64,000 bases of DNA from Ectothiorhodospira shaposhnikovii (GCF_022227765.1 NZ_JAJMLZ010000005.1:1-64000), one strand, 5' to 3'. Counted from the stretch's first letter, positions 27,712 through 40,947 are shown. Notes: a model not told the origin generated them from the sequence alone. Made by a program: numbers and translations.

Positions 27712-30228
27712 ATGAGCAAGAACCTGGTCATCGTCGAGTCCCCCGCCAAGGCCAAGACCATCAAAAAGTACCTCGGCAGCGATTTCGAGGTGCTGGCCTC
27801 CTATGGCCACGTGCGCGACCTGGTGCCCAAGGAGGGCGCCGTGGACCCCGACCACGACTTCCGCATGCACTATCAGGTGATCGACCGCAACGAGAAGCAT
27901 GTGGAGAGTATCGCCCGCGCCCTGAAGAAGGCCGATCGCCTGATCCTGGCCACCGACCCGGACCGGGAAGGCGAGGCCATCTCCTGGCATCTCCATGAAC
28001 TGCTGCGGGAACGGGGCCTGCTGGACAACAAGACCACCGAGCGGGTGGTCTTCCACGAGATCACCCAGCGGGCCGTGCGCGACGCCATTGAGCATCCCCG
28101 CGAGCTGTCCAACGATCTGATCAACGCCCAGCAGGCGCGGCGTGCGCTGGACTATCTGGTGGGCTTCAACCTGTCCCCCCTGCTGTGGAAGAAGATCAAG
28201 CGCGGTCTGTCCGCCGGTCGGGTACAGAGTCCCGCCCTGCGCATGATCGTGGAGCGCGAAGAGGAAATCGAGCGCTTCATCACCCGGGAATACTGGACCC
28301 TGGACGCCCTGGCGGCCAAGGATGAAAGCCCGTTCACCGCCCGTCTGCAGATTTACGGCGGACGCAAGCTGGAACAGTTCGACATCAACAACGAGGCCGA
28401 CGCCGACCAGGCGCGCCAAACCCTGCTGGCCGCCGCCCAGGGCCGGCTGCGGGTGGCCAGGGTGGAAAAGAAACAGCGGCGCCGCAATCCGGCACCGCCG
28501 TTCACCACCTCCACCCTGCAGCAGGAAGCCGTGCGCAAGCTGGGCTTCTCCGCCAGTCGGGCCATGCGCGTGGCGCAGCAGCTCTACGAAGGGATCGATC
28601 TGGGCTCCGGCCCCATCGGTCTGATCACCTACATGCGTACCGACTCCTTCACCCTGGCCAATGAGGCCGTGGAAGAGATCCGCGGCCTGATCGCCCAGCG
28701 CTACGGCCGCGACAAGGTCCCCGGCAGCCCCCGCCAGTACAAGACCAAGTCCAAGAACGCCCAGGAGGCCCACGAGGCCATCCGCCCCACCTCGGTGCTG
28801 CGCCTGCCCGAGGAGGTGAAGGGCCATCTGACCACCGATCAGTTCAAGCTCTATGACCTGATCTGGAAACGCACCGTGGCCTGCCAGATGATCCACGCCA
28901 CCCTGGACACGGTGGCCGCCGACCTGGAAGCGGGCAGCGCCGAGCATATCTTCCGCGCCACCGGCTCCTCCGTGCGCGACCCCGGCTTCATGGCCGTCTA
29001 CCGGGAGGATCAGGACGACGCCCCGGTGGAAAACGATGAACGCCTGCTGCCGGAGCTTCAGGAAGGTGAACAGGTCACCCTGAACGACGTGCAGGCGGAT
29101 CAGCACTTCACCGAGCCGCCGCCCCGGTATTCGGAAGCCAGCCTGGTGAAGGCCCTGGAAGAGCACGGCATCGGCCGTCCCTCCACCTATGCCTCCATTA
29201 TCAGCACCCTGATGCAACGGGAATATGCAGAGCTGGTGAACCGGCGCTTCGTGCCCACGGACATCGGCCGCATCGTCAACACCTTCCTGACCCAGCACTT
29301 CACCCAGTACGTGGACTACGACTTCACCGCCCGCCTGGAAGACGAGCTGGACGAGATCTCCCGGGGCGAGAAGGACTGGATTCCGGTGATGGAGGGCTTC
29401 TGGAGCCGCTTCCATGAGCAGGTGAAGGAAAAGGATGCCTCGGTCACCCGCGAGGAGGCGGTGCAGGCCCGGGAGATCGGCACCGATCCCAAGTCGGGTC
29501 GGCCGGTCTCCGTGCGCATGGGGCGCTACGGACCCTTCGTCCAGATCGGCACCAAGGAAGACGAGGAAAAACCCCGCTTTGCCGGCCTGCGCCCCGGCCA
29601 GAAGATGGACAGCATCACCCTGGACGAGGCCCTGGCCCTGTTCCAGCTGCCCCGGGAACTGGGGGAGACCCCGGAAGGGGAGCCGGTGAGCGTGAACATC
29701 GGCCGCTTCGGACCCTACGTGAAGTTCGGCAGCCGCTATGCCTCCCTGAAGAAGGAGGACGACCCCTACACCATTGAGCTGTCCCGGGCCCTGGAACTGG
29801 TGGCGGAGAAGAAGGAAGCGGACGCCAATCGATTCATCCAGGTGTTCGAGGAGGCCGGCATCCAGGTGCTCAACGGCCGCTACGGTCCCTACATCACCGA
29901 CGGCAACAAGAATGCCCGCATTCCCAAGGACGAGGACCCCAAGGCCCTGACCCTGGAGCAGTGCCGCACCCTGCTGGCGGCCGCGCCGGAGAAGAAGGGC
30001 CGGGGCACCCGGAAGGCCGCGCCGAAGAAGAAGGCCACCACCGCCAAGGAGGCATCCGAGGACAAGGCCAAACCCGGGAAAAAGGCCGCCGCAAGCAAGA
30101 GCAAGGCCGGGACCACCACATCCGGAGCCACCAGGACGGGTACCCGTTCCCGCAAGGCCACTACCACTGCCAAGACCGGTGACCGGGACACCTCCCCGGC
30201 CGAGCGCAGTGCCGGCAACTCCCGCTGA
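27712..30228 (+). CDS. topA: DNA topoisomerase I
   Basis: 838-residue type IA topoisomerase relaxing negative supercoils. The TOPRIM domain is at the N-terminus ([29 protein letters not shown]) and the catalytic tyrosine is Y307 in [10 protein letters not shown]. The C-terminal part has no CxxC zinc ribbons as in E. coli. It has three GRYGPFV/GRFGPYV/GRYGPYI-type topoisomerase C-repeats (about residues 600-755) and then a lysine/alanine/threonine-rich tail of about 75 residues. The tail should bind DNA non-specifically. It follows smg by 31 nt. Confidence 0.95.
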   Translation: MSKNLVIVESPAKAKTIKKYLGSDFEVLASYGHVRDLVPKEGAVDPDHDFRMHYQVIDRNEKHVESIARALKKADRLILATDPDREGEAISWHLHELLRERGLLDNKTTERVVFHEITQRAVRDAIEHPRELSNDLINAQQARRALDYLVGFNLSPLLWKKIKRGLSAGRVQSPALRMIVEREEEIERFITREYWTLDALAAKDESPFTARLQIYGGRKLEQFDINNEADADQARQTLLAAAQGRLRVARVEKKQRRRNPAPPFTTSTLQQEAVRKLGFSASRAMRVAQQLYEGIDLGSGPIGLITYMRTDSFTLANEAVEEIRGLIAQRYGRDKVPGSPRQYKTKSKNAQEAHEAIRPTSVLRLPEEVKGHLTTDQFKLYDLIWKRTVACQMIHATLDTVAADLEAGSAEHIFRATGSSVRDPGFMAVYREDQDDAPVENDERLLPELQEGEQVTLNDVQADQHFTEPPPRYSEASLVKALEEHGIGRPSTYASIISTLMQREYAELVNRRFVPTDIGRIVNTFLTQHFTQYVDYDFTARLEDELDEISRGEKDWIPVMEGFWSRFHEQVKEKDASVTREEAVQAREIGTDPKSGRPVSVRMGRYGPFVQIGTKEDEEKPRFAGLRPGQKMDSITLDEALALFQLPRELGETPEGEPVSVNIGRFGPYVKFGSRYASLKKEDDPYTIELSRALELVAEKKEADANRFIQVFEEAGIQVLNGRYGPYITDGNKNARIPKDEDPKALTLEQCRTLLAAAPEKKGRGTRKAAPKKKATTAKEASEDKAKPGKKAAASKSKAGTTTSGATRTGTRSRKATTTAKTGDRDTSPAERSAGNSR

Positions 30229-30239
30229 CAGCCCTCGCC

Positions 30240-31725
<1,486 letters not shown>

Positions 31726-31746
31726 GGCGGGAGCGGGGGTTCTGCC

Positions 31747-33282
31747 TCAGTCCGCGGCCGGGGCCACCTCGGGAAACTCGTTGAGCACCTGGTCGGTGCG
31801 CGCATCCACCTCGTGGAGCTTCACCCCGTACCCCCACAGGGTGGCCAGATGCCGCAACACCTGACGGGCATCGGACGCCTCCAACAGGCGACCGTCCACC
31901 ACGCGATGCTCCAGGATCAGCCGCCGGTCCCCGGACAGGTCCACGTCCACCACCTGAATGTCCGGCTCATGGCGGGCCAGATCATACTGGGCCGACAAGG
32001 CCCGGCGCACATCCCGGTAACCCCCGTCGTCATGGATGGCCTCCACCACCAGGTTCGCCTCGTCCGCATCATCCCGCACCGAAAACAGACGCATGTCCCG
32101 CATCACCTTCGGCCCCAGGAACTGGAGGATGAAGCTCTCGTCCCGATACTCGGTCCAGGCCTGCTTCCAGGTGCCCAGGAAGTCCCCGTTGCCGGCAATG
32201 TCCGGGAACCAGCGCCGATCTTCCTCGGTGGGGTTCAGACACATCCGTTTCAGATCCTGCAGGATGTTGAAGCCCAGGGCATAGGGATTGATGCCCGAAA
32301 ACCGAGGGTCATCGTACTCCGGCTGGAACACCACGTTGGTGTGGTGGTGCAGGAACTCCATGAAGGCCCCGTCGGTGAGCCGACCGGTTTCGTGCAGGCG
32401 GGTCATGAGGTGATAGTGCACCGCCGTGGCGCAGCCCTCGTTCATCACCTTGGTCTGCTTTTGGGGATAGAAATACTGGGACACCACCCGCACGATGCGC
32501 AGGATCTCCCGCTGCCAGTGCTGCAGCCGGGGGGCGCGCTTTTCCAGGAAATAGAGCAGGTTTTCCTCCGGTAGGCCAAGGGCTTCCCGGCGCTCGTCCA
32601 GGGCCCGCTCCCGGGGGGCCGGCCCGCCCGTACGCTGGGGCAGGGTGCGCCATAGGTCGCTGAAGGTCTGCTCCTCGTAACGGCGCCGCTCCTTTTTCCG
32701 CTGCATTTCCTGATGCAGGTTCAGCGGCTGGCGGCGGGGATAGCGATGCACCCCGTGACTCATCAGGGCATGGGCGGCATCCAGCACCCGCTCCACCTCC
32801 CGCAGGCCGTAACGTTCCTCGCACTCGGCCACGTAGGCCTTGGCAAAATCCAGATAGTCCAGGATGCCTTCGGCGTCGGTCCAGGAGCGGAACAGGTGGT
32901 TGTTCTTGAAGAAATGGCTGTGACCGAAGGCGGCGTGGGCCATGACCAGGGTCTGCATGGTCATGGTGTTCTCTTCCATGATGTAGCACAGGCAGGGATT
33001 GGAGTTGATGACGATCTCGTAAGCCAGGCCGGTCATGCCCTTGCGGTAGTACATCTCGTCCCGGGCGAAGTGCTTGCCGAAGGACCAGTGACGATAGAAC
33101 AGGGGCATGCCCATGGAGGAATAGGCATCCAGCATCTGTTCCGAGCTGATGATCTCCACCTGACTGGGGTAGGGATCCAGCCCCATCTCGTCGATGGCCA
33201 CGCGCTCGATGGCGTCAAAGGCCTTCTTGATGAGCGGATAGTCCCAGTCGGCACCGGTGTAGAGGGGGGTGTTCGTGGTCAT
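31747..33282 (-). CDS. SpoVR family protein (YcgB-like)
   Basis: 511-residue SpoVR/YcgB protein. Family blocks are intact (SSEQMLDAYSSMGMPLFYRHWSFGK, the HAAFGHSHFFKNN segment, GINPYALGFNI). The biochemical role is unknown. In enterobacteria it is co-regulated with the YeaG kinase and YeaH under starvation. Here it is third after prkA and yeaH (14 nt downstream of yeaH), so the three form one operon. It is convergent with hemF. Confidence 0.92.
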   Translation of the reverse strand: MTTNTPLYTGADWDYPLIKKAFDAIERVAIDEMGLDPYPSQVEIISSEQMLDAYSSMGMPLFYRHWSFGKHFARDEMYYRKGMTGLAYEIVINSNPCLCYIMEENTMTMQTLVMAHAAFGHSHFFKNNHLFRSWTDAEGILDYLDFAKAYVAECEERYGLREVERVLDAAHALMSHGVHRYPRRQPLNLHQEMQRKKERRRYEEQTFSDLWRTLPQRTGGPAPRERALDERREALGLPEENLLYFLEKRAPRLQHWQREILRIVRVVSQYFYPQKQTKVMNEGCATAVHYHLMTRLHETGRLTDGAFMEFLHHHTNVVFQPEYDDPRFSGINPYALGFNILQDLKRMCLNPTEEDRRWFPDIAGNGDFLGTWKQAWTEYRDESFILQFLGPKVMRDMRLFSVRDDADEANLVVEAIHDDGGYRDVRRALSAQYDLARHEPDIQVVDVDLSGDRRLILEHRVVDGRLLEASDARQVLRHLATLWGYGVKLHEVDARTDQVLNEFPEVAPAAD

Positions 33283-33295
33283 CGGGTGCCGCCTC

Positions 33296-34579
33296 CTACC
33301 GCCGCAGTTCCACCGGGGTGAACAGATCCCGGAACACGGGAAAGATGTCCGCCCGGGACTTCACCTTGCGCATGGCCAGGGGCCGGCCGGCCTTCACCAG
33401 GCGCTCGTAGACCTGCCACAGGTCCGTGGTCATCTCCCAGCCCCGCTCCTCGGCCACCTCGATGTAGGCAAAGTACCGGCACACCGGCAGGATCACCGAT
33501 TCCATCAGATCCACCACCGCCGGGTTGTCCGCCGGGGTGTTGTCGCCGTCGGAGGCCTGGGCGGCGTAGATGTTCCAGTCCGCCGGGTCATAGCGCTCCC
33601 GCAACACCCGCTCCATTTCCTCCAGGGCCGGGGAGACCAGGGTGCCGCCGGTTTCCCGGGAGTAGAAAAAGGTGTCCTCGTCCACCTCCTGGGCAATATG
33701 GGTGTGCCGGATGAAGACGATGTCCACATGCTGGTAGCGGCGCTGCAGGAACAGGTACAGCAGCATGAAGAAGCGCTTGGCCAGGTCCTTCATGTCCTCG
33801 GTCATGGAGCCGGAGACGTCCATGAGACAGAACATCACGGCCTGGGAAATGGGCTTGGGCACCGGGTCGAAGCGGTTGTAGCGCAGATCGATGGGGTCGA
33901 TATAGGGGATGCGCTTGGCACGGACGACCTGCTCCTCCCGCAGCCGGATCAGCGCCCGCAGGCGCTCCGGATCCTTGCCGGAACGCTCCAGGCGGTCGAT
34001 CTCCTCGTCCAGGGCCCGGGTCTCCTCCCGCCGGGGACGCTTGAGGGCCAGGCGCCGGGACAGGGAGTTGCGCATGGTGCGGGCCAGGTTGAGATTGGAG
34101 GGGGAACCGGAGACGGAATAGCCCGCCCGCTGCAGACCCTGCTGTTCCACCTTGGTGAGCTGGGTACGCACCAGGTCGGGCAGTTCCAGGTTCTCGAAGA
34201 ACAGGTCCAGAAACTCGTCCCGGCTGACGGTGAACTGGAAGGCATCCTCCCCCTCCCCCTGGGGACTGCCGCCGCGACCGCCCTGCCCCGGTCCACCCTC
34301 GGGCCGGGCAATGGCGTCTCCGGCCACGTACTGCTTGTTGCCGGGCACCACGTGGCGGCGCAGGCCCTTGCCGCCGTCCTTGCGAAAACCGGGCTCCTGC
34401 AGGCCATCGGTCGGAATGCTGATCTCCTCACCCCCCTGACCGATGTCCGCCACCTTGCGCCGGGCCGAGACGTCCCGCACCGCGTCCAGGATCTGGCGCC
34501 GGGCACGGCCGATGAAACGCTGGCGGTTGGCCAGGCTCTTGTCCTTCGGATTGAGACGCCGGTCGACGATATTGACCAC
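33296..34579 (-). CDS. yeaH: YeaH/YhbH family (DUF444) VWA protein
   Basis: 427-residue DUF444 protein with a von Willebrand A-like domain. The MIDAS-type motif DVSGSMTEDMKD is visible in the middle, and a glycine-rich, basic low-complexity region (GGRGGSPQGEG) precedes it. It is the standard partner of the PrkA/YeaG kinase and of SpoVR. It lies 24 nt downstream of prkA. Its substrate or partner is unknown. Confidence 0.92.
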   Translation of the reverse strand: MVNIVDRRLNPKDKSLANRQRFIGRARRQILDAVRDVSARRKVADIGQGGEEISIPTDGLQEPGFRKDGGKGLRRHVVPGNKQYVAGDAIARPEGGPGQGGRGGSPQGEGEDAFQFTVSRDEFLDLFFENLELPDLVRTQLTKVEQQGLQRAGYSVSGSPSNLNLARTMRNSLSRRLALKRPRREETRALDEEIDRLERSGKDPERLRALIRLREEQVVRAKRIPYIDPIDLRYNRFDPVPKPISQAVMFCLMDVSGSMTEDMKDLAKRFFMLLYLFLQRRYQHVDIVFIRHTHIAQEVDEDTFFYSRETGGTLVSPALEEMERVLRERYDPADWNIYAAQASDGDNTPADNPAVVDLMESVILPVCRYFAYIEVAEERGWEMTTDLWQVYERLVKAGRPLAMRKVKSRADIFPVFRDLFTPVELRR

Positions 34580-34603
34580 TGTGGTACTCCCGAGGCAGGG
34601 CCG

Positions 34604-36550
34604 TCAGCCCGCCTGCTTGACCCGCATGTACCATTCCACCAGACGGCGCACCTGCCGCTCGGTGTACCCACGCTCCACCATGCGCTGGACGAACTCGGTG
34701 TGCTTGCGCTCCATGTCCGAGTCCGTCTTGGCGCCGAAGCTGATCACGGGCAGCAGGTCCTCCACCTGGCTGAACATGCGCTTCTCGATCACCTCCCGGA
34801 TCTTCTCGTAGGAGGTCCAGGAAGGCATCCGCCCCCCCTGACTGGCCTGGGCCCGGAGGGCGAACTTGACCACCTCGTTGCGGAAATCCTTGGGATTGGC
34901 GATGCCCGCCGCCTTCTCGATCTTGCTCAGCTCCTGGTTCAGGGCCTGACGGTCCAGCAACTGGCCGGTGTCCGGGTCCTTGAAGTCGTGGTCCTCGATC
35001 CAGGCGTCGGCGTAGGACACATAGCGTTCGAACAGGTTCTGGCCGAAGTCGCTGTAGGACTCCAGATAGGCCTTCTGGATCTCGTGGCCGATGAAGTCGG
35101 CATAACGGGGCGCCAGTTCCGCCTTGATGTACTCCAGGTAGCGCCGCTCCGTGTCCTCCGGGAACTGCTGGCGACGGATGGACTGCTCCAGCATGTAGAG
35201 CAGGTGCACCGGGTCGGCGGCCACTTCCCGGGTATCGTAGTTGAAGGTCTCGGACAGCACCTTGAAGGCAAAGCGGGTGGAGACCCCGTCCATGCCCTCG
35301 TCCACCCCGGCCACGTCCCGGTATTCCTGCATGGACTTGGCCTTGGGGTCGGTGTCCTTGAGGCTCTCACCGTTGTAGACCCGCATCTTGGAGAACAGGT
35401 TGGAATTCTCATGCTCCCGCAGGCGGGTGAGCACGGAGAACTTGGCCAGGATGTCCAGGGTGGCCGGGGCGCAGGGGGCGTCGGCCAGTTCGCTGGACTG
35501 GATCAGTTTCTCGTAGATCTTCTCCTCCTCCGCGACCCGCAGGCAGTAGGGCACCTTGACCACGGAAATGCGGTCGATGAAGGCCTCGTTGTTCTTGTTG
35601 TTCTTGAAGCTCTGCCATTCCGATTCGTTGGAATGGGCCATGATGATCCCCTGATAGGGGATGGCGCCGATGTTCTCCGTGCCCACGTAGTTGCCTTCCT
35701 GGGTGGCGGTGAGCAACGGATGGAGCATCTTGATGGGCGCCTTGAACATCTCCACGAACTCCAACATCCCCTGGTTGGCCCGGTTGAGGCCGCCGGAGTA
35801 GCTGTAGGCGTCGGTATCGTTCTGGCTGTAGAGCTCCAGCTTGCGGATGTCCACCTTGCCCACCAGGGAGGAGATGTCCTGATTGTTCTCGTCCCCCGGC
35901 TCGGTCTTGGAGACGGCGATCTGGCGCAGGCGGGAGGGGTAGAGGCGCACCACGGAGAAGCGGGCGATGTCACCGCCGAACTCGTCCAGTCGCTTCACCG
36001 CCCAGGGGGAGATGAGGCCGGTGAGGCGGCGCCGGGGGATGTTGAAGCGCTGTTCCAGGGTCTCTCCCATGACGGCGGGATCGAACAACCCCAGCGGACT
36101 CTCGAACACCGGCGAGATTTCGTCACCGGCCTTGAGCACATAGATGGGATGCGTCTCCATCAGGGCCTTGAGACGCTCGGACAGGGACGACTTGCCACCC
36201 CCCACCGGACCGAGCAGGTAGAGGATCTGCTTGCGCTCCTCCAGACCCTGGGCCGCATAGCGGAAAAAGCCCACGATGCGCTCGATGGTCTCCTCCATCC
36301 CGTAGAAATCCTCGAAGGCGGGATAGATCTTGATGGTGCGGTTGAGAAAGATGCGCCCCAGCCGTTCATCCTTGGCGGTGTCCAGCACCCTGGGTTCGCC
36401 GATGGCGGCCACCAGTCGCTCGGCGGCACTGGCATAGCGCATCGGATCATCGGGGCATCCTTCCAGGTATTCACCCAGGGACATCTCCGTCTCCTGGCGT
36501 TTCTGATAGGCGCGTGCGTACTGCGCAATCAAGGCTTCAGCCGAATCCAT
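34604..36550 (-). CDS. prkA: PrkA/YeaG serine protein kinase
   Basis: 648-residue PrkA-type kinase: an AAA+ domain with Walker A GPVGGGKSSL (about residue 117) and a C-terminal PrkA kinase domain. Enterobacterial YeaG is induced by starvation and autophosphorylates. The ATG at 36550 has GAGGGGG about 9 nt upstream; a GTG three codons earlier is possible. First gene of prkA-yeaH-spoVR, a stress/stationary-phase operon. Confidence 0.93.
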   Translation of the reverse strand: MDSAEALIAQYARAYQKRQETEMSLGEYLEGCPDDPMRYASAAERLVAAIGEPRVLDTAKDERLGRIFLNRTIKIYPAFEDFYGMEETIERIVGFFRYAAQGLEERKQILYLLGPVGGGKSSLSERLKALMETHPIYVLKAGDEISPVFESPLGLFDPAVMGETLEQRFNIPRRRLTGLISPWAVKRLDEFGGDIARFSVVRLYPSRLRQIAVSKTEPGDENNQDISSLVGKVDIRKLELYSQNDTDAYSYSGGLNRANQGMLEFVEMFKAPIKMLHPLLTATQEGNYVGTENIGAIPYQGIIMAHSNESEWQSFKNNKNNEAFIDRISVVKVPYCLRVAEEEKIYEKLIQSSELADAPCAPATLDILAKFSVLTRLREHENSNLFSKMRVYNGESLKDTDPKAKSMQEYRDVAGVDEGMDGVSTRFAFKVLSETFNYDTREVAADPVHLLYMLEQSIRRQQFPEDTERRYLEYIKAELAPRYADFIGHEIQKAYLESYSDFGQNLFERYVSYADAWIEDHDFKDPDTGQLLDRQALNQELSKIEKAAGIANPKDFRNEVVKFALRAQASQGGRMPSWTSYEKIREVIEKRMFSQVEDLLPVISFGAKTDSDMERKHTEFVQRMVERGYTERQVRRLVEWYMRVKQAG

Positions 36551-36925
36551 CGCAATCACCCCCTCGTTATGGAGTCAGATGACACTGCGTTGACCTATGC
36601 AAGATAGGGACCACAGCCGAATATCCGTCGCACTCAACCCGCCAGACCGCCCCTGGGCAGGGGCCCGGTTTGCCGGCAACCTGAACGGGAAGGTGGATGA
36701 GCTGCCCGGGTACTTTTTCAAGCCTGACCCGTGGCCTGTCTTTCCGGTTGGACGTCACCCGCCGTGCACAGTTCCTGTGCGCGGCCGGCTTTTTGCCACG
36801 GAAACGGGCATCCGCCCTGCATGAAGCATAGTACAGTCGTCGGACTTTCCCCGAACCCGCGCCGGCTTGACAACCGGCCGGCAATCCCCAAACCTGCCCT
36901 CCCGCGCAGGCCCCCGGAGGAGATC
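36551..36925. other. 375-nt non-coding region upstream of prkA
   Basis: No supported gene. It must carry the prkA promoter (minus) and one for the cysteine-rich protein (plus). A hairpin GCACAG-TTC-CTGTGC lies at 36766-36780. A TTGACA occurs at 36867-36872, but I see no matching -10. The short frames crossing it lack ribosome sites. Confidence 0.4.
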
Positions 36926-37264
36926 ATGGAGCCCAAAGACAGCACCGAAAACGAGGCCTACAAGGGCTTTACCAATAGCGCCTGCCCGTTCATGCCCTGC
37001 CACCGGGGTATCACCCGGGAGTTCAACTGCCTGTTCTGCTACTGCCCGCTGATTGCCTATGAATGTCCCGGGCCTTACACAGTCTTCACCGACCCACGGG
37101 GCATGCGACGCAAGGACTGCAGCGACTGCACCCTGCCCCATGACGGCTACCGCCAGTCCTGGCACTTCATCCAGAAATGGCTGGAACGTCCGGTCCTGTG
37201 GGACGGTCATGAACAGACCCGCTACCGGGTGGCCCGGCCCGAGGACGCACAGCCGGAACCGTGA
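36926..37264 (+). CDS. Cysteine-rich small-domain metal-binding protein
   Basis: 112-residue soluble protein with nine cysteines packed into about 60 residues (ACPFMPCHRG, NCLFCYCPL, YECPG, DCSDCTLPHDGY). This spacing matches the cysteine-rich small domain family (Pfam PF04071), a presumed metal-binding fold of unknown function. The ATG at 36926 is chosen because GGAGGAG lies 5-11 nt upstream; longer frames have none. From memory, relatives occur near cobalamin genes in other bacteria and archaea. Here it precedes the bchE/B12 region but is separated by a kinase module. Confidence 0.75.
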   Translation: MEPKDSTENEAYKGFTNSACPFMPCHRGITREFNCLFCYCPLIAYECPGPYTVFTDPRGMRRKDCSDCTLPHDGYRQSWHFIQKWLERPVLWDGHEQTRYRVARPEDAQPEP

Positions 37265-37380
37265 CCCCGCGCATGGACGGGCTGGGCGCCATTCTTCCGC
37301 GCAATGTCCTCAATCATCCGGTGCGCCTGCACCACCCCGGAAATATTGGTTAAGCTATCGGTTCAACAATCGGGGTAAGG

Positions 37381-40300
37381 ATGAATCGCTGGACTCTCCG
37401 CCACGCCTTGGTGGTGATGGCGATCACCATGGGCATCGGCCTGCTGCTGAGCAGCATCGCCATCCAGCATATCGACCTGAAACTTCGCCAGGAATTGCTG
37501 GAGAAGGCGGGCAGGATCCAGCTTGGCCTGGACATCGAGCAGATCCGCGCCCTGAGCGGTCACCCCGACGACACCGAACTGGAAGCCTTCCGCTCGCTGC
37601 AGTCCGCGCTGATGCGGGCGCGCCTGGACAACGAGCGCTATGCCTATCTCTATCTCCTGGGGCTGGATTCGACCGGCAGGGTGGTTTTCCTGGTGGATCA
37701 GCCATTCGCCCCCTGGGAAGAATGGACTGAATTGCCACCCGGCTCGATATTTGAAGAGCACTCGGCAGAGCTTGCCGCCGCATTCGAACACGGCAGACCC
37801 TTCGTGGAAGGCCCGCTGACCGACGAGTGGGGCACCTGGGTCAGCGCCATCCTGCCCATCCATGATCCCGACACCGGCAACATACCGGCCATCCTGGGCA
37901 TCGACGTGGATGCAGGCACGTGGAAACAGGACATTGCCGGTCGGGCAGCCCTCCCCCTGGGCTTCTTCTGGAGCCTGTTCATCGGGTTTGCCGCCGCCCT
38001 CGTCTCCACCTACCGGCTCCATGAATCCCCTCGCCCCATCCTTGGCCGGCTGCTGATTCCGCTGGTGCTGATGCTCGTCCTGCTGGTGAGCGGCTTCAAT
38101 CTCATCGTCCTCTGGTTCCAGTCCGAACATCTCCAGGAATCCAGCCGGGAGGCCTACACCGGGGTGCTGAGGGATATCCGCCATCTCCAGGGCGAGCAGG
38201 CACGCATCCTGAATACGAGCGCCGAACTGCTGATCCAGCACCCGAGCCTGGAGCGGGCACTGCGCCATCCCGATGACACCGCGACAATGGGGGACGCCCG
38301 CGATCTGCTGCATCAGTTCGCCTCACTCCACCCATTTCATTACGCGGCCCTGCTGACCCCGCAAGGCGAGTGCCGGGCCTGCACGGCCCGGATGCCCGCC
38401 GAACTCCAACCCCTTTGGGGATACCCGCCGAGCGGAGACCAGGCACCATCACGACTGGTGCTGGACGAGACAGGAAGCCTGCTCATGCAGGCTACCCGCC
38501 CGATCCTGGACTCACGGGAACAGCGGCTCGGCACCCTGGAACTTGCACTGTCCTTCGATCAGGTGCTTGCCGGCAGCCATCTGCGACCGGACATGGAACT
38601 GGCCTTCATCGCACCGGTATCCGAACCGGGCGGCGATGGGTCGAGCGGACATCGACCCCGGTCCGGCTCGCTTCTCTATGCCTCCGACCCGCTGCTGCGG
38701 GAAATCCTCGCGCCCTTCGTCGTCGCGCCGCCCATGCATGCCTTGCGGGACCTCCCCTTCAGGGACGGGCACTGGCGCCTGACGGCCCTCCCATTTCAGG
38801 ACGCCAGCGGGTATCGGATCGGCAACCTTTTGCTGTTGCACGAGATTTCCGAACTCCAGGCGGCCCACGGCAGGGTTCTGGGCCTGTCCGGCGCATGGAC
38901 CCTGGTGTTGCTGGGAGGTCTGCTCGGGTTCCTGATCGTGCTGCTGCGGCGGACCGATGCCGGCATCCGCGAGCAACAACGGGAACTGCGGGAAAGTGAA
39001 CGGCGTTTCCGCGGCTTCTTCGAGAAAAACAGTGCCGTCATGCTGCTCATCAACCCCCGTGACGGAAGCATCGTGGATGCCAACCCCGCCGCCGCCCGGT
39101 TCTACGGTCATGAGCCGGCAACGCTGCGCACCATGAGCATATTCCAGATCAACAACCGGCAGGAGGCGGAAATCAGGTTGGCGATGCAGCAGGCCCTGCA
39201 ACAAATCTGCAACCAGTTTGAATTTCAACATCGTCTGCATGACGGCGACATCCGCCATGTGGAGGTCCATTCCACGCCGCTGGACCTGGACGGGCAGACC
39301 CTGCTGTTTTCCATCGTCCATGACGCCACGTCCCGTCATCAGGCCCAGCAGGCGCTGGTGCGGGCCAAGGAGGCCGCCCTCATGGCCAGCCAGGCCAAGA
39401 GCGATTTCCTGGCCAACATCAGCCATGAGATACGCACCCCGATGAACGGCATCATCGGCATGGCGGAACTGCTCAAGGATACCCCGATGGCACCCCGGCA
39501 GGCCGGTTACACCCGCGCCCTGCTGTCCAGCGCAAGAACGCTGATGGATCTCATCAACGACATCCTGGACGTCTCCCGCATCGAGAGCGGCAAACTGGAG
39601 CTGGAGGCGATCCCCTTCTCCCTGCCGGAGCTGCTGGACAGCGTGACCGGAACCCTGATACCCACCGCCCATGCCCGGGGTCTCACGCTGGGCTATCAGA
39701 TTGAATCGGATGTACCGGCATGGCTGGTAGGGGATCCGACCCGGCTGCGCCAGGTCCTGTTCAACCTCACCGGCAATGCCGTCAAGTTCACCCACGCAGG
39801 CGGCGTACGGATCACGGTCAGCCGACAGGCACGGGAACAGGGGCGCGGGCTGCTGCAATTCGCGGTCGTGGATACCGGGATCGGCATCGCGGCGGACAAG
39901 CTGGACCTGCTGTTCCAGAAATTCACCCAGGTGGATGCCTCCACCACCCGCCGCTACGGCGGCAGCGGACTGGGGCTGGCCATCTGCCGGCAACTGGTGG
40001 CGCTCATGGGCGGGGATATCCAGGTCGAAAGCCGGGAGGGACAGGGCTCCACATTCCAGTTCACTGTGCCGCTCCAGGCCGCCACCTCGGCAAGGTTTGA
40101 GACCGCACCGGAACGGAAACTCGACGGCGTCGGCAATCCCGACGTCCGCATCCTGGTCACCGATGACAACCCGGTGAATCGCGAGGTGGCCATGGGTATC
40201 CTGCGCAAGCTGGGGCTGACGGCGGATTCCGTGCCTTGCGGCCGGGACACGCTGGCGACCCTGCGGGACCGCGACTACGATCTCTTGCTGCTGGATATCC

Positions 40301-40947
40301 AGATGCCGGACATGGACGGCCTGGAGGTGACCCGACGCATCCGACGCGGTGAAGCCGGCCCGGCCGCGCGGAACATGCCGATCATCGCCATGACCGCCCA
40401 GAGCAGCCCCGAAGAGCAGGCCCTTTGTCGCGAAGCGGGCATGGATGGGCACCTGGGCAAACCGCTGACACCCGAGGTCGTGGCACGAACACTGCTGCCA
40501 TGGCTCGGCCGGGATCCGGGGAATAAGTCACCCTCACCCGGTGTGTCGGCACGGCCATCACCCGGCACTCCGATCTTCGACAGGCCGGGCATGGAACGGC
40601 GCCTGCAGGGGGATCTGGATCTGCTTCGCAAGGTACTGGAAACGGCGCGGACAGACCTGCCCCGCCAGATCGAGACACTGGAACGGCTGCTGAACACGCC
40701 CGGCAGCACGCCGGAACAGGTCTGCCGGCAGGCCCATGCCCTCAAGGGTGCCGCCGCCAGCACGGGAGGCGAGTGCCTGCGCCTGGCCGCCCAACGCCTG
40801 GAAACGGCCGCGAACGACGATATCCAGGCCGCGGCCGCCCTGCTGCCGGATCTTGAACAGCAATGTAACGAATTGCTGGAGGCTTTGCGGCTTGTGTTGC
40901 GGGAGATGTCCGATCATGATCCACGACCCGATGCCGGAACGGCATGA
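37381..40947 (+). CDS. Hybrid sensor histidine kinase with PAS, REC and Hpt
   Basis: 1188-residue tripartite membrane kinase. Transmembrane helices lie at about 9-30, 190-210, 222-245 and 500-522, leaving two extracytoplasmic sensor segments (about 31-189 and 246-499; the second has a CRAC pair). A PAS domain (about 540-655), HisKA with phospho-accepting H682 ([12 protein letters not shown]), an ATPase domain (GSGLGLAI), a receiver domain with D972, and a C-terminal Hpt domain with H1119 ([10 protein letters not shown]) follow. The layout is BarA-like. It overlaps the next gene by 4 nt, so the Hpt probably phosphorylates that regulator. The signal is unknown. Confidence 0.9.
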   Translation: MNRWTLRHALVVMAITMGIGLLLSSIAIQHIDLKLRQELLEKAGRIQLGLDIEQIRALSGHPDDTELEAFRSLQSALMRARLDNERYAYLYLLGLDSTGRVVFLVDQPFAPWEEWTELPPGSIFEEHSAELAAAFEHGRPFVEGPLTDEWGTWVSAILPIHDPDTGNIPAILGIDVDAGTWKQDIAGRAALPLGFFWSLFIGFAAALVSTYRLHESPRPILGRLLIPLVLMLVLLVSGFNLIVLWFQSEHLQESSREAYTGVLRDIRHLQGEQARILNTSAELLIQHPSLERALRHPDDTATMGDARDLLHQFASLHPFHYAALLTPQGECRACTARMPAELQPLWGYPPSGDQAPSRLVLDETGSLLMQATRPILDSREQRLGTLELALSFDQVLAGSHLRPDMELAFIAPVSEPGGDGSSGHRPRSGSLLYASDPLLREILAPFVVAPPMHALRDLPFRDGHWRLTALPFQDASGYRIGNLLLLHEISELQAAHGRVLGLSGAWTLVLLGGLLGFLIVLLRRTDAGIREQQRELRESERRFRGFFEKNSAVMLLINPRDGSIVDANPAAARFYGHEPATLRTMSIFQINNRQEAEIRLAMQQALQQICNQFEFQHRLHDGDIRHVEVHSTPLDLDGQTLLFSIVHDATSRHQAQQALVRAKEAALMASQAKSDFLANISHEIRTPMNGIIGMAELLKDTPMAPRQAGYTRALLSSARTLMDLINDILDVSRIESGKLELEAIPFSLPELLDSVTGTLIPTAHARGLTLGYQIESDVPAWLVGDPTRLRQVLFNLTGNAVKFTHAGGVRITVSRQAREQGRGLLQFAVVDTGIGIAADKLDLLFQKFTQVDASTTRRYGGSGLGLAICRQLVALMGGDIQVESREGQGSTFQFTVPLQAATSARFETAPERKLDGVGNPDVRILVTDDNPVNREVAMGILRKLGLTADSVPCGRDTLATLRDRDYDLLLLDIQMPDMDGLEVTRRIRRGEAGPAARNMPIIAMTAQSSPEEQALCREAGMDGHLGKPLTPEVVARTLLPWLGRDPGNKSPSPGVSARPSPGTPIFDRPGMERRLQGDLDLLRKVLETARTDLPRQIETLERLLNTPGSTPEQVCRQAHALKGAAASTGGECLRLAAQRLETAANDDIQAAAALLPDLEQQCNELLEALRLVLREMSDHDPRPDAGTA

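Noticed and set aside
33269-36607. 1112-residue open frame on the plus strand opposite spoVR, yeaH and prkA
   Set aside because: A shadow of three well-recognised minus-strand genes in high-GC DNA; His/Gln/Gly/Val-rich composition typical of antisense frames.
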